A DNA stretch of 50,367 bases from positions 1 to 50,367 of the forward strand of contig JAIMKJ010000029.1 of the NCBI GenBank assembly GCA_020692565.1, in the 5' to 3' direction. Each line of letters opens with the position of its first letter. Position 1 is the stretch's first letter. The stretch is from Thermomonas sp. (lineage in GTDB: Bacteria; Pseudomonadota; Gammaproteobacteria; Xanthomonadales; Xanthomonadaceae). Shown here one piece after another: positions 16,811 through 25,933 of the stretch. Below the pieces are notes generated by a model. The model saw nothing but the letters and a program-made list of their open reading frames with translations, searched no databases and was not told where the DNA came from. Position numbers and translations under genes: made by a program.

Positions 16811-16882
16811 CGCGGCGGTGGCGGTCCTGGCGGCGGTGCGCCGAGTCTGCGCGCCCGGCGCGCGAGACTCGCGTGTCGTTGG

Positions 16883-18442
16883 TCACTGGACGGGCCGCGT
16901 CTGCGGTTGCGCGGATCGACTCCCGGTTTCCGGAACGATGTTGTCCGAGCCCCGTTCGTCCGAAACCATGTTGTCCGAAACCAGTTCCAGCGCCTGCGCC
17001 AGTACCGCGTCTTGCCCGCCGCCCGGCAGCGGCGTGGCGATGGTGATGTTCGGAATCACGCCGCGCGGGCGGGCGTCGCCGTTCGGACGCAGGATCCGCG
17101 CCTTCGGGTAGCCGACCTCGATGCCGGTGTTGGGCAGCGCGAAATGCTCCATCGCGCCGTAGGTGCTGGCGAGGTCGGCGGTTTCTTCGCCGAGCACGGT
17201 GCCGAACCCGTAGTCCTGCACGATCGACGCGACCGACACCGCATTCGAATACGAATGCCGGTTCACCAGCACGAAGACCCGGCCCGCGAAACGCCCCTGC
17301 GCGCGCGGCGCGACCCACGGCAGAGGGAGATCCACACGGCTGCCCGGCGCCTTGCCGGCATAGGCGGCGGCGAGCGTCGTCGACATGTTGTCGGCTTCGC
17401 CGCCGATGCTGTCCAGGCGCTTGCGGTTGGACGCGGTGGTCTGTTCGCTGATGCGGATGTCGAAACCGTGGGTGAAGCGGAACGGCTTGTCCGCGAACCA
17501 GGCCAGCAGGTGGTCGCTGAAGGAATTGTCGCCGCCCGGGTTGTCGCGCAGGTCGATCAGCAGGCTGCGCGCAGCGTCGCGGCTGAAATCCGCGAACGCC
17601 TGGTCGATGAAGGTCTTGAACGCGGCCGGATCCCAGGGCGTGGCCGCGTCGGGGCGGTTGTCGTAGAACGGGCCGGGACGCAGATAGGCCACGCCGTCGC
17701 CGAGCATGCGCGCCTCGCGGGCGTTCCAGTCCAGCTCGAAACGCGGCGGTCGCGCGGCGATGGCGGCGCTGTAGTCGGCGCGGCTGCGCGCGGGGATGCT
17801 CGCTTCGAGGCGCCGGCCATCGGCCTTGCGCACCGCCACATCGAACGTGGCGCGCTCGCCGTGCGCCAGCCAGACCAGCAGCGGCAGGCGGGTTTCCAGT
17901 TGGGTGTCGCTGAGGTAATCGTTGTCGGCGGACACCAGCGCACGCACCGGCGCCAGCCAGTCCTCCACCGGCAGGCCGGCGACCGTCAGCAGTTGGTCGC
18001 CTTCGTCTACCGCGTCCGCGCCGCTGATGTCGTCCTGCACGTAGGCGCGCCCGTCGACGAAACGCAGGAACAGCGGGAACGCCTGGCCGCCCTGGCCGCG
18101 ATAGGTCTCCCAGGCATCGGCGGGCAGCTCGACCCGGGCGTGCGCCACCCGGCCGAAGGCGGCGAAGCGCTGGAAGCGCACGCGGGCTTCGGCCGTGGTG
18201 AGCGGCGCATCCAGTTCGATGCGCATCCGCCGGTGCAGGGCGTCGTACTCAGCCTTCGAGCGGCGGACGTAAAGATCGTAGTGCGCGGCCTGCAGACCGG
18301 TGTAGAGCGCGTCGAAGTCTTCGCGCAACGGTTCGGGGGCGTGGCGCGGTTCGGCGGCCGGGGCCTCGGGCGAGGCACAGGCGGTCGCGGTCGCGAACAG
18401 GACGAGCGACAGGATGGGGACGATGCCGGGACGGAATGACAT
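16883..18442 (-). CDS. S41 family peptidase-like exported protein
   Basis: A 519-residue exported protein. The N-terminus has a hydrophobic signal (about 7-21) followed by Cys22, compatible with a weak lipobox (ATAC), so it may be a lipoprotein or simply secreted. A tail-specific-protease-type catalytic region spans about 250-480: SLLIDLRDNPGGDNSFSD, FVLVNRHSYSNAVS (catalytic Ser candidate in HSYSNA) and GEETADLASTYG. This is the S41/C-terminal-processing-protease fold. A PDZ domain is not obvious. Start 18442 is preferred over a TTG 18 bases upstream because GGAG lies 7 bases before it. The C-terminal 30 residues contain a short SDN repeat and look disordered. It diverges from the wHTH-TPR regulator (137-bp gap), a candidate controller. 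Confidence 0.85.
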   Translation of the reverse strand: MSFRPGIVPILSLVLFATATACASPEAPAAEPRHAPEPLREDFDALYTGLQAAHYDLYVRRSKAEYDALHRRMRIELDAPLTTAEARVRFQRFAAFGRVAHARVELPADAWETYRGQGGQAFPLFLRFVDGRAYVQDDISGADAVDEGDQLLTVAGLPVEDWLAPVRALVSADNDYLSDTQLETRLPLLVWLAHGERATFDVAVRKADGRRLEASIPARSRADYSAAIAARPPRFELDWNAREARMLGDGVAYLRPGPFYDNRPDAATPWDPAAFKTFIDQAFADFSRDAARSLLIDLRDNPGGDNSFSDHLLAWFADKPFRFTHGFDIRISEQTTASNRKRLDSIGGEADNMSTTLAAAYAGKAPGSRVDLPLPWVAPRAQGRFAGRVFVLVNRHSYSNAVSVASIVQDYGFGTVLGEETADLASTYGAMEHFALPNTGIEVGYPKARILRPNGDARPRGVIPNITIATPLPGGGQDAVLAQALELVSDNMVSDERGSDNIVPETGSRSAQPQTRPVQ

Positions 18443-18579
18443 GCGGGACTCCAGTGACAATCATAATGAGGGCGCGGCGACGGGCGTCGCCGGCAGCGCA
18501 TCACAGCCCCGGCGATGCGCGACCGCCATGACCGCAGGCTCCCGGTTTCCTGATCGTTTCCTCCCGGCCGATATCTCCA

Positions 18580-19893
18580 GTGGAATTTCCAGTCAATTCA
18601 GATGCTTGCGCAGATGCCCTGAGGGTCGGCGAGTGGCGTGCGGACCGCGCCGCCGGCACCCTCGTCGGTCCCGCGGGCGAGCAGCGGCTGGAGCCGAAAG
18701 TGATGGACCTGCTGTTCCTGTTGGCCGGGGCGCCGGGCAGGGTCTTCAGCCGCGAGCAGATTCTGGAGGCGCTGTGGCCGGGTCTGATCGTCGGCGACGA
18801 CGCCCTGGCGCGCACCGTGTCCAAGCTGCGTCAGGCGCTGGGCGACGACGCCAGGGCGCCGCGTTACATCGAAACGATTTCCAAGCGCGGCTATCGATTG
18901 CTGGCGGACGTGGTGCCGATGACCGGGCCGGCCGCGGCCGAGGTCGCGCCGGTCGCGAAGGTGAGCACGACGCGCTGGCCGCGGCTCGGCGCGGGGCTGG
19001 CGGCGTTGGCGGTGGTGATGGTGATGGTCGTCGTCGTCGCATTCGTGATTCCCGCGACCCTGCGCAACGCGCCCGCCCGGCATGCGCGCGAGGCTGCGGC
19101 CTTGGACGAACATGTCAGCTTGATCGCCCGCGCCGACGACGCCTATTTCCAGTTCTCGCGCGGCGACAACGAAGCGGCGATCGAGCTGTATCAGCGCGTG
19201 CTGGGCTTGCGTCCCGACGATGTGTCGGCGCTGGCCGGTCTGGCGAACGCGCTGACCCAGCGCAGTATCCGCTGGCCGGAACCCGCGGGCGACGGCCCGG
19301 CCGAATTCACCCAGCTGCGCGACGCCCTGGCCAGCGGTCACCTCGATCGCCCGCAGACCCGCCAGCAGTTGCTGCGCGCGCGACAACTGGCCGAACGCGC
19401 AGTGGCGCTGGCGCCGGAGTCGGCCGCGGCGCACAAGGCGCTGGGCTTCGTGGCCGGCGCGCAGCGCGCCTTCGAACCGGCGCTGGCCTCGTATCGACGC
19501 GCAGTGGCGCTGGACCCGGACGCTTGGGGCGCGATGATCAATATCGGCGATGTGCTGGAGATCACCGGACGCAAGGCCGAAGCGCTGCCGTGGTTCGAAC
19601 GGGCCTACGCCGCCATGGCCCGCAGTTACGGCCGCAACCCGGCGCAGATCCGGCCCTGGCATGCGCGGCTGGGCGTCGCCATCGCCGAGCGTCATCGCGA
19701 CCGCGGGCAACTGCCGACGGCGGAAGCGTGGTATCGCAAAGTGCTGGTGCAGGCGCCGCTGGATCCGGACGCGACCCGGGGCCTGGCCGCGCTGCTGCGC
19801 GCAGGCGGCGATGCCACCGAAGCGGATCGTCTGTGCGCGGAACTGGCGCAGCGATTGGGGTCGACGCAGGAGTGTGCCCTGCGTCGACCCTGA
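18580..19893 (+). CDS. membrane-anchored wHTH regulator with TPR repeats (CadC-like)
   Basis: A 437-residue one-component membrane regulator. Residues about 15-108 form an OmpR/PhoB-type winged helix (LEPKVMDLLFLLAGAPG, VFSREQILEALWPG, TVSKLRQALGDD, YIETISKRGYRLL). Residues 137-157 are a single transmembrane helix, and about 165-430 form periplasmic tetratricopeptide repeats (e.g. NEAAIELYQRVLGLRPDD). This topology matches CadC/ToxR-like regulators that sense periplasmic conditions and act directly on DNA. The start is GTG at 18580, because the next in-frame Met (41) would delete part of the winged helix. It diverges from the S41 protease gene and converges on htpG, with its last codons folded into a terminator hairpin. 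Confidence 0.9.
   Translation: MEFPVNSDACADALRVGEWRADRAAGTLVGPAGEQRLEPKVMDLLFLLAGAPGRVFSREQILEALWPGLIVGDDALARTVSKLRQALGDDARAPRYIETISKRGYRLLADVVPMTGPAAAEVAPVAKVSTTRWPRLGAGLAALAVVMVMVVVVAFVIPATLRNAPARHAREAAALDEHVSLIARADDAYFQFSRGDNEAAIELYQRVLGLRPDDVSALAGLANALTQRSIRWPEPAGDGPAEFTQLRDALASGHLDRPQTRQQLLRARQLAERAVALAPESAAAHKALGFVAGAQRAFEPALASYRRAVALDPDAWGAMINIGDVLEITGRKAEALPWFERAYAAMARSYGRNPAQIRPWHARLGVAIAERHRDRGQLPTAEAWYRKVLVQAPLDPDATRGLAALLRAGGDATEADRLCAELAQRLGSTQECALRRP
19858..19890. terminator. bidirectional terminator hairpin inside the 3' end of the wHTH gene
   Basis: A perfect 13-bp inverted repeat (gggtcgacgcagg, 7-base loop, cctgcgtcgaccc) covers the last coding triplets, 3 bases before the TGA at 19891-19893. 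The convergent htpG stop is at 19902, so the hairpin can serve both genes. Confidence 0.7.
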
Positions 19894-19901
19894 GGGCGGC
19901 T

Positions 19902-21830
19902 TCAGCCCACCAGCAAACGGTTCATCCGCGCGATGAACGCGGTCGGGTCGTCCAGGCTGCCGCCTTCGGCCAGCATCGCCTGTTCGAACAGCAGCGCGGC
20001 GTAGTCCTCGACGCGTGCCGGGTCGGTGTCGGCGGCCTGCAGGCGCTTGAGCAGGGCGTGTTCCGGATTGATCTCCAGGATGGGCTTGGAGGCCGGCGCT
20101 TCCTGTCCGATCGACTTCATCAACTGCTGCATCTGCAGCGACATGTCGTATTCGTCCAGCACCAGACAGGCGGCGGAATCGACCAGCCGGTTGGAGACGC
20201 GCACATCCTTCACGCGGTCGCCCAGCGCGGTCTTCAGCGTGTCCACCAGCGGTGCGGCGGCTTTCGCGGCTTCCTCGAGCTTTTCCTTGTCCTGCGCGTC
20301 GCCGAGTTTGTCGAGATCGATCTCGCCCTTGGCGACGTTGCGCAGGGTCTTGCCCGCGTATTCGTGCATGTAGCCGGACATCCAGTCGTCGATGCGCTCG
20401 TGCATCAGCAGCACTTCGATGCCGCGCGCCTTCAGCGCTTCGAGTTTCGGATGGTTGCGCGCGGTGTTCCAGCCGTCGGCGGTGATGTAGTAGATCTCTT
20501 CCTGCAGCCCGGCCATCCGCGCGATGTAGTCGTCCAGCGACACGCGCTCATCGGCCGATGCGCTGCGGGTGGTGGGGAAGCGCAGCAGCTTCAGCACGCG
20601 CTCGCGGTTGGCGGTGTCCTCGGCCACGCCTTCTTTCATGGTCGCGCCGAAGGCGTCCCAGAACGTCGTGTATTTTTCCGGTTCGTCGCGCGCGATCTTC
20701 TCGATCATGTCGAGTACGCGCTTGGTCAGCGCGCCCTTGATGCGTTCGACCTGGCGGCTTTCCTGCAGCAGTTCGCGGCTGACGTTGAGCGGCAGATCGT
20801 CGGAATCCACCACGCCGCTGGCGAAGCGCAGATACGCCGGCAGCATCTGCTCGGCGGCGTCCATGATGAAGATGCGCTTGATGTAGAGCTTCAGGCCTTT
20901 GCGTTCGTCGCGGCTGTACTGGAAATTGAACGGCGCGCGCTCGGGCAGGAACAGCAGCGAGGTGAAGTTCTGGTTGCCTTCCACGCGGTTGTGGGTCCAC
21001 GCCAGCGGGTCGGAGAAATCGTGCGAGACGTGCTTGTAGAACGCCTTGTAGTCGTCGTCCGACAGCTCGGTCTTGGGCCGGGTCCACAGCGCCGAGGCCT
21101 GGTTCACGGTCTCGAATTCTTCGGCTTCGGGCGCTTTGGTTTCCGTATCGTCGTCATCGGCGTTCGCGGCCGGTTTGGCCATGCGGATCGGGAAGCCGAC
21201 GTGATCGGAATACGTGCGCACCAGCGATTTCAGTTTCCACGCCTGCAGATAGTCGCCGGCGTCTTCGCGCAGATGCAGTTGCAGGCTGGTGCCGCGCGGG
21301 GTGTCGGCGGATGCGGATTCGATGCTGAACTGGCCGTCGCCGGTGGAGCGCCAGGTCCAGGCGTCGTCGTGGCCGGCGCGGCGGCTGGTCACGGCGATGC
21401 TGTCGGCGACGATGAACGCCGAGTAGAAGCCGACGCCGAACTGGCCGATCAGCTGCGCATCGACCTTTTGCCCGGCGGCGATGCTGTCGAGGAAGCGGCG
21501 CGTGCCGGAGTGGGCGACCGTGCCCAGGTTCTGCATCAATTCGTCGCGCGACATGCCGATGCCGTTGTCGCGGATCGTCAGCGTGCGCGTGTCGGCATCG
21601 ACCGCCAGATCGATGGCGAGGTCGCCGCCGCCTTCCAGCAATGCGGGTTCGGCGATCGCCTCGAAGCGCAGCTTTTCGCAGGCGTCGGAGGCGTTGGACA
21701 CCAGCTCGCGCAGGAAGATGTCCTTGTTGGAATACAGCGAATGGATGACCAGCTGCAGAACCTGCTGGACATCCGCCTGGAAGGCATGGGTTTCGGCCTG
21801 CTGGGCCGTTTCGGTGGCGTCGGTGCTCAT
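19902..21830 (-). CDS. htpG: molecular chaperone HtpG (Hsp90)
   Basis: A 642-residue bacterial Hsp90, the expected length. N-terminal GHKL ATPase motifs are intact: LRELVSNASDACEKLRF (Asn and Asp of the Bergerat fold), IRDNGIGMS, LGTVAHSGTRRFL and QLIGQFGVGFYSAF. The middle domain (about 240-510) holds NRVEGNQNFTSLLFLP, FIMDAAEQMLPAYLRF and LNVSRELLQES with the catalytic Arg region, and the C-terminal dimerisation domain follows. HtpG remodels cytosolic client proteins at the expense of ATP, often with DnaK. The start at 21830 follows GGAGCTTCCGG and is the only start that gives the conserved N-terminus (HAFQADVQQVLQLVIHSLYS). It has its own transcription unit; no heat-shock operator was recognised upstream. 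Confidence 0.98.
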   Translation of the reverse strand: MSTDATETAQQAETHAFQADVQQVLQLVIHSLYSNKDIFLRELVSNASDACEKLRFEAIAEPALLEGGGDLAIDLAVDADTRTLTIRDNGIGMSRDELMQNLGTVAHSGTRRFLDSIAAGQKVDAQLIGQFGVGFYSAFIVADSIAVTSRRAGHDDAWTWRSTGDGQFSIESASADTPRGTSLQLHLREDAGDYLQAWKLKSLVRTYSDHVGFPIRMAKPAANADDDDTETKAPEAEEFETVNQASALWTRPKTELSDDDYKAFYKHVSHDFSDPLAWTHNRVEGNQNFTSLLFLPERAPFNFQYSRDERKGLKLYIKRIFIMDAAEQMLPAYLRFASGVVDSDDLPLNVSRELLQESRQVERIKGALTKRVLDMIEKIARDEPEKYTTFWDAFGATMKEGVAEDTANRERVLKLLRFPTTRSASADERVSLDDYIARMAGLQEEIYYITADGWNTARNHPKLEALKARGIEVLLMHERIDDWMSGYMHEYAGKTLRNVAKGEIDLDKLGDAQDKEKLEEAAKAAAPLVDTLKTALGDRVKDVRVSNRLVDSAACLVLDEYDMSLQMQQLMKSIGQEAPASKPILEINPEHALLKRLQAADTDPARVEDYAALLFEQAMLAEGGSLDDPTAFIARMNRLLVG

Positions 21831-21916
21831 CCGGAAGCTCCTGGAAAGTCGGTGGAACGGACAGACCGCGGAGATTGGGCGCCGGTGGCGGGGTTTCAAG
21901 GGCCATGGAAGGCAAT

Positions 21917-21996
21917 GCCGCCAGCCTCCGTCGGGAGGACGGTGGCTGGCGGCAGCTGTGCGATGTGCGCCGCCGGGTGCCCGGGCATCCGGCGGC
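21917..21996 (-). terminator. two tandem hairpins downstream of the subtilase gene
   Basis: The first hairpin has arms gccgccagcc / ggctggcggc (21917-21926 and 21944-21953) with an inner ccgtc/gacgg stem; the second has arms gccgccgg / ccggcggc (21969-21976 and 21989-21996) around a tgccc/gggca stem. They lie between the subtilase stop and the htpG start, so they would end subtilase transcription. Confidence 0.6.
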
Positions 21997-22005
21997 CCTG
22001 GATCG

Positions 22006-23979
22006 TCAGCGCATCTTCGCCTCTTCCTGCAGCGCAGCTTCAACGATCGCACCTTCGGCGAACACCGGGTCGCCCGTGGTGCCGACGTCGAACAGGCAGT
22101 CCTTGTGCAGTTTCTCGTCCTTGATGCGTGTGCAGACCTGCCTGGCCAGTTCCACGTTGCGGGGATCCATCGGCGGCACCTTGTCCTGCGGGAACGGTGC
22201 GCTGACGAACTTGTCCGGCGTGACGTCGCGGGCGTAGTCGAACAGGCTCGTCTGCTTGTTCACGCGCCACTTGTCGGAGAAGCCGGGGCTCGTCCATTCG
22301 CCCTGGGTGAGCGCGCCCATGATGCCGTCCGTCGCCATCGTGTTGTAGGCGCGCACATTCAGGTACCAGACGTTGCCGTAGGGCCAGAAGTTGGCGTTGG
22401 CGGTCATCTTCGTGCCGTCCGGGAAGTTGACGGTGATGCCGTTGCTGCCCAGCGGCGACACCTTGCCGCCGACGCCGAGCGCGATGCCGCCCGACGGCAG
22501 CGACGTGATCACACCGTTGATGCGCAGTTGCAGGCCGGACGGGTCCGGCGTCACGCCGTCGCCGGGCTGCCAGGTCACGCGGTAGTTGTTCACGCGTGCG
22601 GCGACAGCGGTGTTGACGCTGACCCAGGGGAGGCTGGGCACCGGTCGTTGCCGGGTCTGGAATTCCATGCCCTGCCCGCGGAGTGCGACGAATTCGCCGC
22701 CGGTCTGGAAGTCGTAGTACAGGCCGTTGACGGTCTTGATGTGGGGATCGCCGTCGTTGTAGCCGTCGTTGAGCGATCCGTAATGCATCAGTTCGTTCGG
22801 CGAGCCCGGGCCGCGATTGGCTACGCCCGGCCACGTCGGGGCACCCAGGCCGCCGAAGATGTTGTTGGCATTGTGCAGGCCCGCCCTGACATCCGCGGGC
22901 GGCGCCGCAGGATAGGTCTGCAGGTAGCGCGCTGCTGCGCCGGCCACATGCGGCGAGGCCATCGACGTACCGCTGATCGTGTTCGTGGCGGTATTGCTGC
23001 CGATCCATGCGGATTTGATGCTGCTGCCGGGCGCGAACCAGTCGAGGCAGGTGCCCCAGTTCGAGAACGAAGAGCGGGTGTCGGTGCTGGTGGTCGATCC
23101 GACCGTGATCGCGAGCGGCGCGCGTGCCGGCGAATAGTCGCAGGCATCGGCGTTGTCGTTGCCCGCTGCGACCACGACCGTGATGTTGTGGAGGTTGTGG
23201 AGATCCGCGACCGCGTTGTCGATCGAGGTGTGGGCGCCGCCGCCCAGACTCATGTTGACCACGGCCGGCGTGATGTGATTCGCGGCTACCCAGTTCATGC
23301 CCGCGATCACGCCCGACAGAGTGCCGTCGCCGGCGCAGTCGAGCACGCGCACGGGATGGATGGTGACGGCTTTGGCGATGCCGTAGATCGTACCGCCAAG
23401 CGTCCCGGCCACATGCGTGCCATGCCCGTTGCAATCGTTGACGCCGCCGCCGACGAAATCGGCGCCGCCACCGACGCGTCCGATGAATTCGTTGTGCGTG
23501 ACGTTGAGGCCGCTATCGATCACGTAGGCATGCACGCCGGCCCCCGTGGTGTCGTAGGTGTACCAGGTGTCCAGCGGCAGCAGGCGCCGGTCGACGCGGT
23601 CCAGTCCCCAGGTCGCACCGGTCTGGATGGTCCTGATGCTGACGACACCGTCCTGCTCGACATATGCCACGCGCGGATCGGTCAACAACGCGGCCAGGGC
23701 ATTGCCATCGGCTTTCACCACGAAACCGCGCAGGACGTGGTCGAAACTGCGTACCAGGCTGGTGCGATATTGTGCGGCGATCGCTTTCGCGGCCACGGGC
23801 ACGCGCTCCGCGCGGTTTGACTCTCCCGCCAGACTGGCGGCCTGCGGTTTGAGCACGACGATGTATTGGCCGTCGACAGGCTTGGCGGTGGTGCGGAACT
23901 CGCCGGCGAACGCGGGCAGCGCGGCGCACAGCAACGAGGCGCCGACAGCGACGGCGAGTGGGTTGATACGGATTTTCAT
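22006..23979 (-). CDS. secreted S8 family subtilase with I9 propeptide and VWD-like C-terminal domain
   Basis: A 657-residue exported protease. Signal peptide 1-25 (cleaved after AFA); an I9-type inhibitor propeptide at about 35-115 (GQYIVVLK, then RGFVVKADGNALAALL, VAYVEQDGVVS); a proteinase-K-like catalytic domain at about 122-385 with Asp155 (VIDSGLN), His186 (NGHGTHV), oxyanion Asn274 (AAGND) and Ser339 (GTSMASPH). From residue 408 the segment NDGDPHIKTVNGLYYDFQTG looks like a von Willebrand type D domain start (GDPHxxTxxGxxYDF), an unusual partner for a bacterial subtilase. The start at 23979 has AAGGA 8 bases upstream; an in-frame Met 26 codons earlier has no such signal. Likely a secreted nutritional or predatory protease; the VWD part may bind surfaces or proteins (inference). 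Confidence 0.93.
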   Translation of the reverse strand: MKIRINPLAVAVGASLLCAALPAFAGEFRTTAKPVDGQYIVVLKPQAASLAGESNRAERVPVAAKAIAAQYRTSLVRSFDHVLRGFVVKADGNALAALLTDPRVAYVEQDGVVSIRTIQTGATWGLDRVDRRLLPLDTWYTYDTTGAGVHAYVIDSGLNVTHNEFIGRVGGGADFVGGGVNDCNGHGTHVAGTLGGTIYGIAKAVTIHPVRVLDCAGDGTLSGVIAGMNWVAANHITPAVVNMSLGGGAHTSIDNAVADLHNLHNITVVVAAGNDNADACDYSPARAPLAITVGSTTSTDTRSSFSNWGTCLDWFAPGSSIKSAWIGSNTATNTISGTSMASPHVAGAAARYLQTYPAAPPADVRAGLHNANNIFGGLGAPTWPGVANRGPGSPNELMHYGSLNDGYNDGDPHIKTVNGLYYDFQTGGEFVALRGQGMEFQTRQRPVPSLPWVSVNTAVAARVNNYRVTWQPGDGVTPDPSGLQLRINGVITSLPSGGIALGVGGKVSPLGSNGITVNFPDGTKMTANANFWPYGNVWYLNVRAYNTMATDGIMGALTQGEWTSPGFSDKWRVNKQTSLFDYARDVTPDKFVSAPFPQDKVPPMDPRNVELARQVCTRIKDEKLHKDCLFDVGTTGDPVFAEGAIVEAALQEEAKMR

Positions 23980-24760
23980 AATACGATCCTTGTCCATGGT
24001 GTGAGTAACGATGCGGGCTGACCTGCCCGTCGAAACGGATCGTGCAATGAAAAGCAATGACGATCCCGCATGCGGCGACTTCCTTGCCCGGCATCCTGCG
24101 ATCCGTATTGCCAGCCTACGCCCACATCATTGGCTGTGCCATGCATCGCGCAGCCAAGGATCGTTTGTGGCGCGATGTGTGACGTCGATTGCGAATCCTC
24201 GGCCTGTTCGTTCGCAGGCGAGTGTCGATGCGGATGCCATAGGCGCGATCAATGGAATCCGGAAACGCATGCGAAGCGTTGGAATCGAACGCATGCCGCT
24301 TCAAGATCGGCCAGTGTCACGTCGCGGTGCGTGTGCTGCTTGCATGCTTCTGCAGCTCTGTACCGGCGCCGTGCGGATTTCTGGAGCCTCGGTGTTCTTC
24401 CGGGTCGACGCGTGCTGTGTCGCGCACGATCCGTCAGTGAATGACGTTCGCCAGGATGATGCATGAGTGCGATGTCGACTTGCTCAAGTCCATATGCCCG
24501 GGCATCGACCGGATGCGCGTCGATGTGCGGCAACACCACTCGGTGCTGGGCGATGATGCCGTGCCGTTGTGGACAGGCATTGCCGCGTTGAAACCGCCAT
24601 TCCGGGATCGGGCACGATGGGCCGGGTCCAAGGGAAAACGCGAAGAGGAAAACGGGGTAGGCCGGACGCCCGGAATCAAGACGCTTTTTCTGCGGAATCG
24701 CAGCGTAGCGCAATGGGGCGGATTGGCGCCGTCGCGCTGTCGCGACGGTGCGACCGCCGA
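23980..24760. other. intergenic region, no gene supported
   Basis: About 780 bp between the divergently placed subtilase start and the 3' end of the NESH-motif gene. Several short overlapping open frames exist on both strands, but none has a ribosome binding site, a recognisable domain or consistent codon use. Lower GC than neighbours around 24050-24460. An inverted repeat gcatgcg / cgcatgc (24267-24273 and 24290-24296), flanked by gaagcg / cgcttc, is the only structure noted. The subtilase promoter should lie close to 24000. Confidence 0.5.
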
Positions 24761-25933
24761 TTACCTGGATTCGATCTGCAGACAATTGTCGACAGGGTCA
24801 GCCGGCACCGCCACATGCCCAACAGTGTCCAACGCTCGCGTGTCTTCGCGGGCGATCCTGTAGCGTCCCGGGGCCAGGCGCAATTGAACGTCAGTCGCCC
24901 CGGCAGGGACGACCGTCTGGTCCCATGCGATGGCATCGTCGTCGTCTCCTGCTGCGAAGGCGCGCAGCAGCGTGGCGTCCGTGCGCGACGCCACGCACAG
25001 CGAGACCTGTGTTCCGCGCGCTGCTTCGGCGGCTAACACCGCAGCTGGCGGGTGCAGCACGATGATGTCCACATGGTTCGATGCCATCGGTTTCCCGCCA
25101 CGGACCGCGACGACCGGCGACGGGGTGTTCACCGGCCAATCGTCGGCCGCATCGGAGCAGGCTGTCGCGCCCTGCGCTACGGTCAATGGGTCGATGCCCA
25201 TGCGAGCAGCGAATCGCGCCGCCATCCAGCCCTCTTCCGGATTCTTGGAAATGTGCGAGCCACCGGCATACACAAGAAGGCGACGATCAGGGTTGGCTTC
25301 AAGCCATTCAGCCAGCGCTTCGGCCTGTCCGATCTCGCGCGCTTCCCGATCTGAATCGGCCTTGGATTCGTACGGCACGAATGCCCATCCCAGTGCGTGC
25401 GCTCGCCGGAGCGTGGCTGCGAAAGCAGGGTCGGCGGTATAAAAACCGGTGGCCGCATCGGCTACGCCATCTTCAAGCGTTGCCGACACGTCATGCGCAA
25501 AGGTTTCCGCTGCGAGAGCGTCGAAACCGAGGGTATGCAGCGCCTCGATCAGTTGTCCCAGGAACACGCGATGAGTGCGCCTGAAATGCGATTCGTTGAG
25601 CATCACGACCCGCGAATCCCGTGCCCTGCGGACGATGACCTCAAGCGCGTCGCGATATTCAACGCCCGCCATCGCGCGTGGCACGTTCGGAACGCGCAGC
25701 AAACAGGCGGCTTCTTCCTGGCCGAGGAATACCGAGATCTGGGCCGCGATCTGGCGGTGTTCGGGCGCTTGTCCGATCGCTTCCAATGCCTGCCAGGGGC
25801 GGTTTCGCGCCAAGCTGTTCGACCAATCGGGCAGCCGGTCGGCCGCAGCGGCAGGTTCCCCGGCCGACACGCCAAGCATGATGGCGCCCAAACAACCCGC
25901 GAGATGACGGCGGGGCAAAATCCCGACCTTCAT
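24761..25933 (-). CDS. exported ChaN/erythromycin-esterase-like protein
   Basis: A 390-residue protein with a signal peptide (about 1-31, cleaved near AAAAD). The core (about 95-245) reads VVMLNESHFRRTHR with N113-E-S-H116, then LGFDALAAETF (Glu143), then VYAGGSHISK with His227. The E/N-x-S-H ... E ... GGSH pattern recalls the EreA/ChaN/Tiki-like fold, in which such residues form a metal or catalytic site. The C-terminal 100 residues look like a separate beta-rich domain. The start at 25933 is backed by AAGGAG 6 bases upstream. The gene lies immediately left of the RiPP operon and is divergent from it across a 377-bp region, but no functional link can be shown. Family assignment is moderate; export is likely. 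Confidence 0.75.
   Translation of the reverse strand: MKVGILPRRHLAGCLGAIMLGVSAGEPAAAADRLPDWSNSLARNRPWQALEAIGQAPEHRQIAAQISVFLGQEEAACLLRVPNVPRAMAGVEYRDALEVIVRRARDSRVVMLNESHFRRTHRVFLGQLIEALHTLGFDALAAETFAHDVSATLEDGVADAATGFYTADPAFAATLRRAHALGWAFVPYESKADSDREAREIGQAEALAEWLEANPDRRLLVYAGGSHISKNPEEGWMAARFAARMGIDPLTVAQGATACSDAADDWPVNTPSPVVAVRGGKPMASNHVDIIVLHPPAAVLAAEAARGTQVSLCVASRTDATLLRAFAAGDDDDAIAWDQTVVPAGATDVQLRLAPGRYRIAREDTRALDTVGHVAVPADPVDNCLQIESR

Noticed and set aside
24249..24785. A 178-codon minus-strand frame in the intergenic region next to the subtilase.
   Set aside because: No ribosome binding site, overlaps the end of the NESH-motif gene, composition not protein-like.
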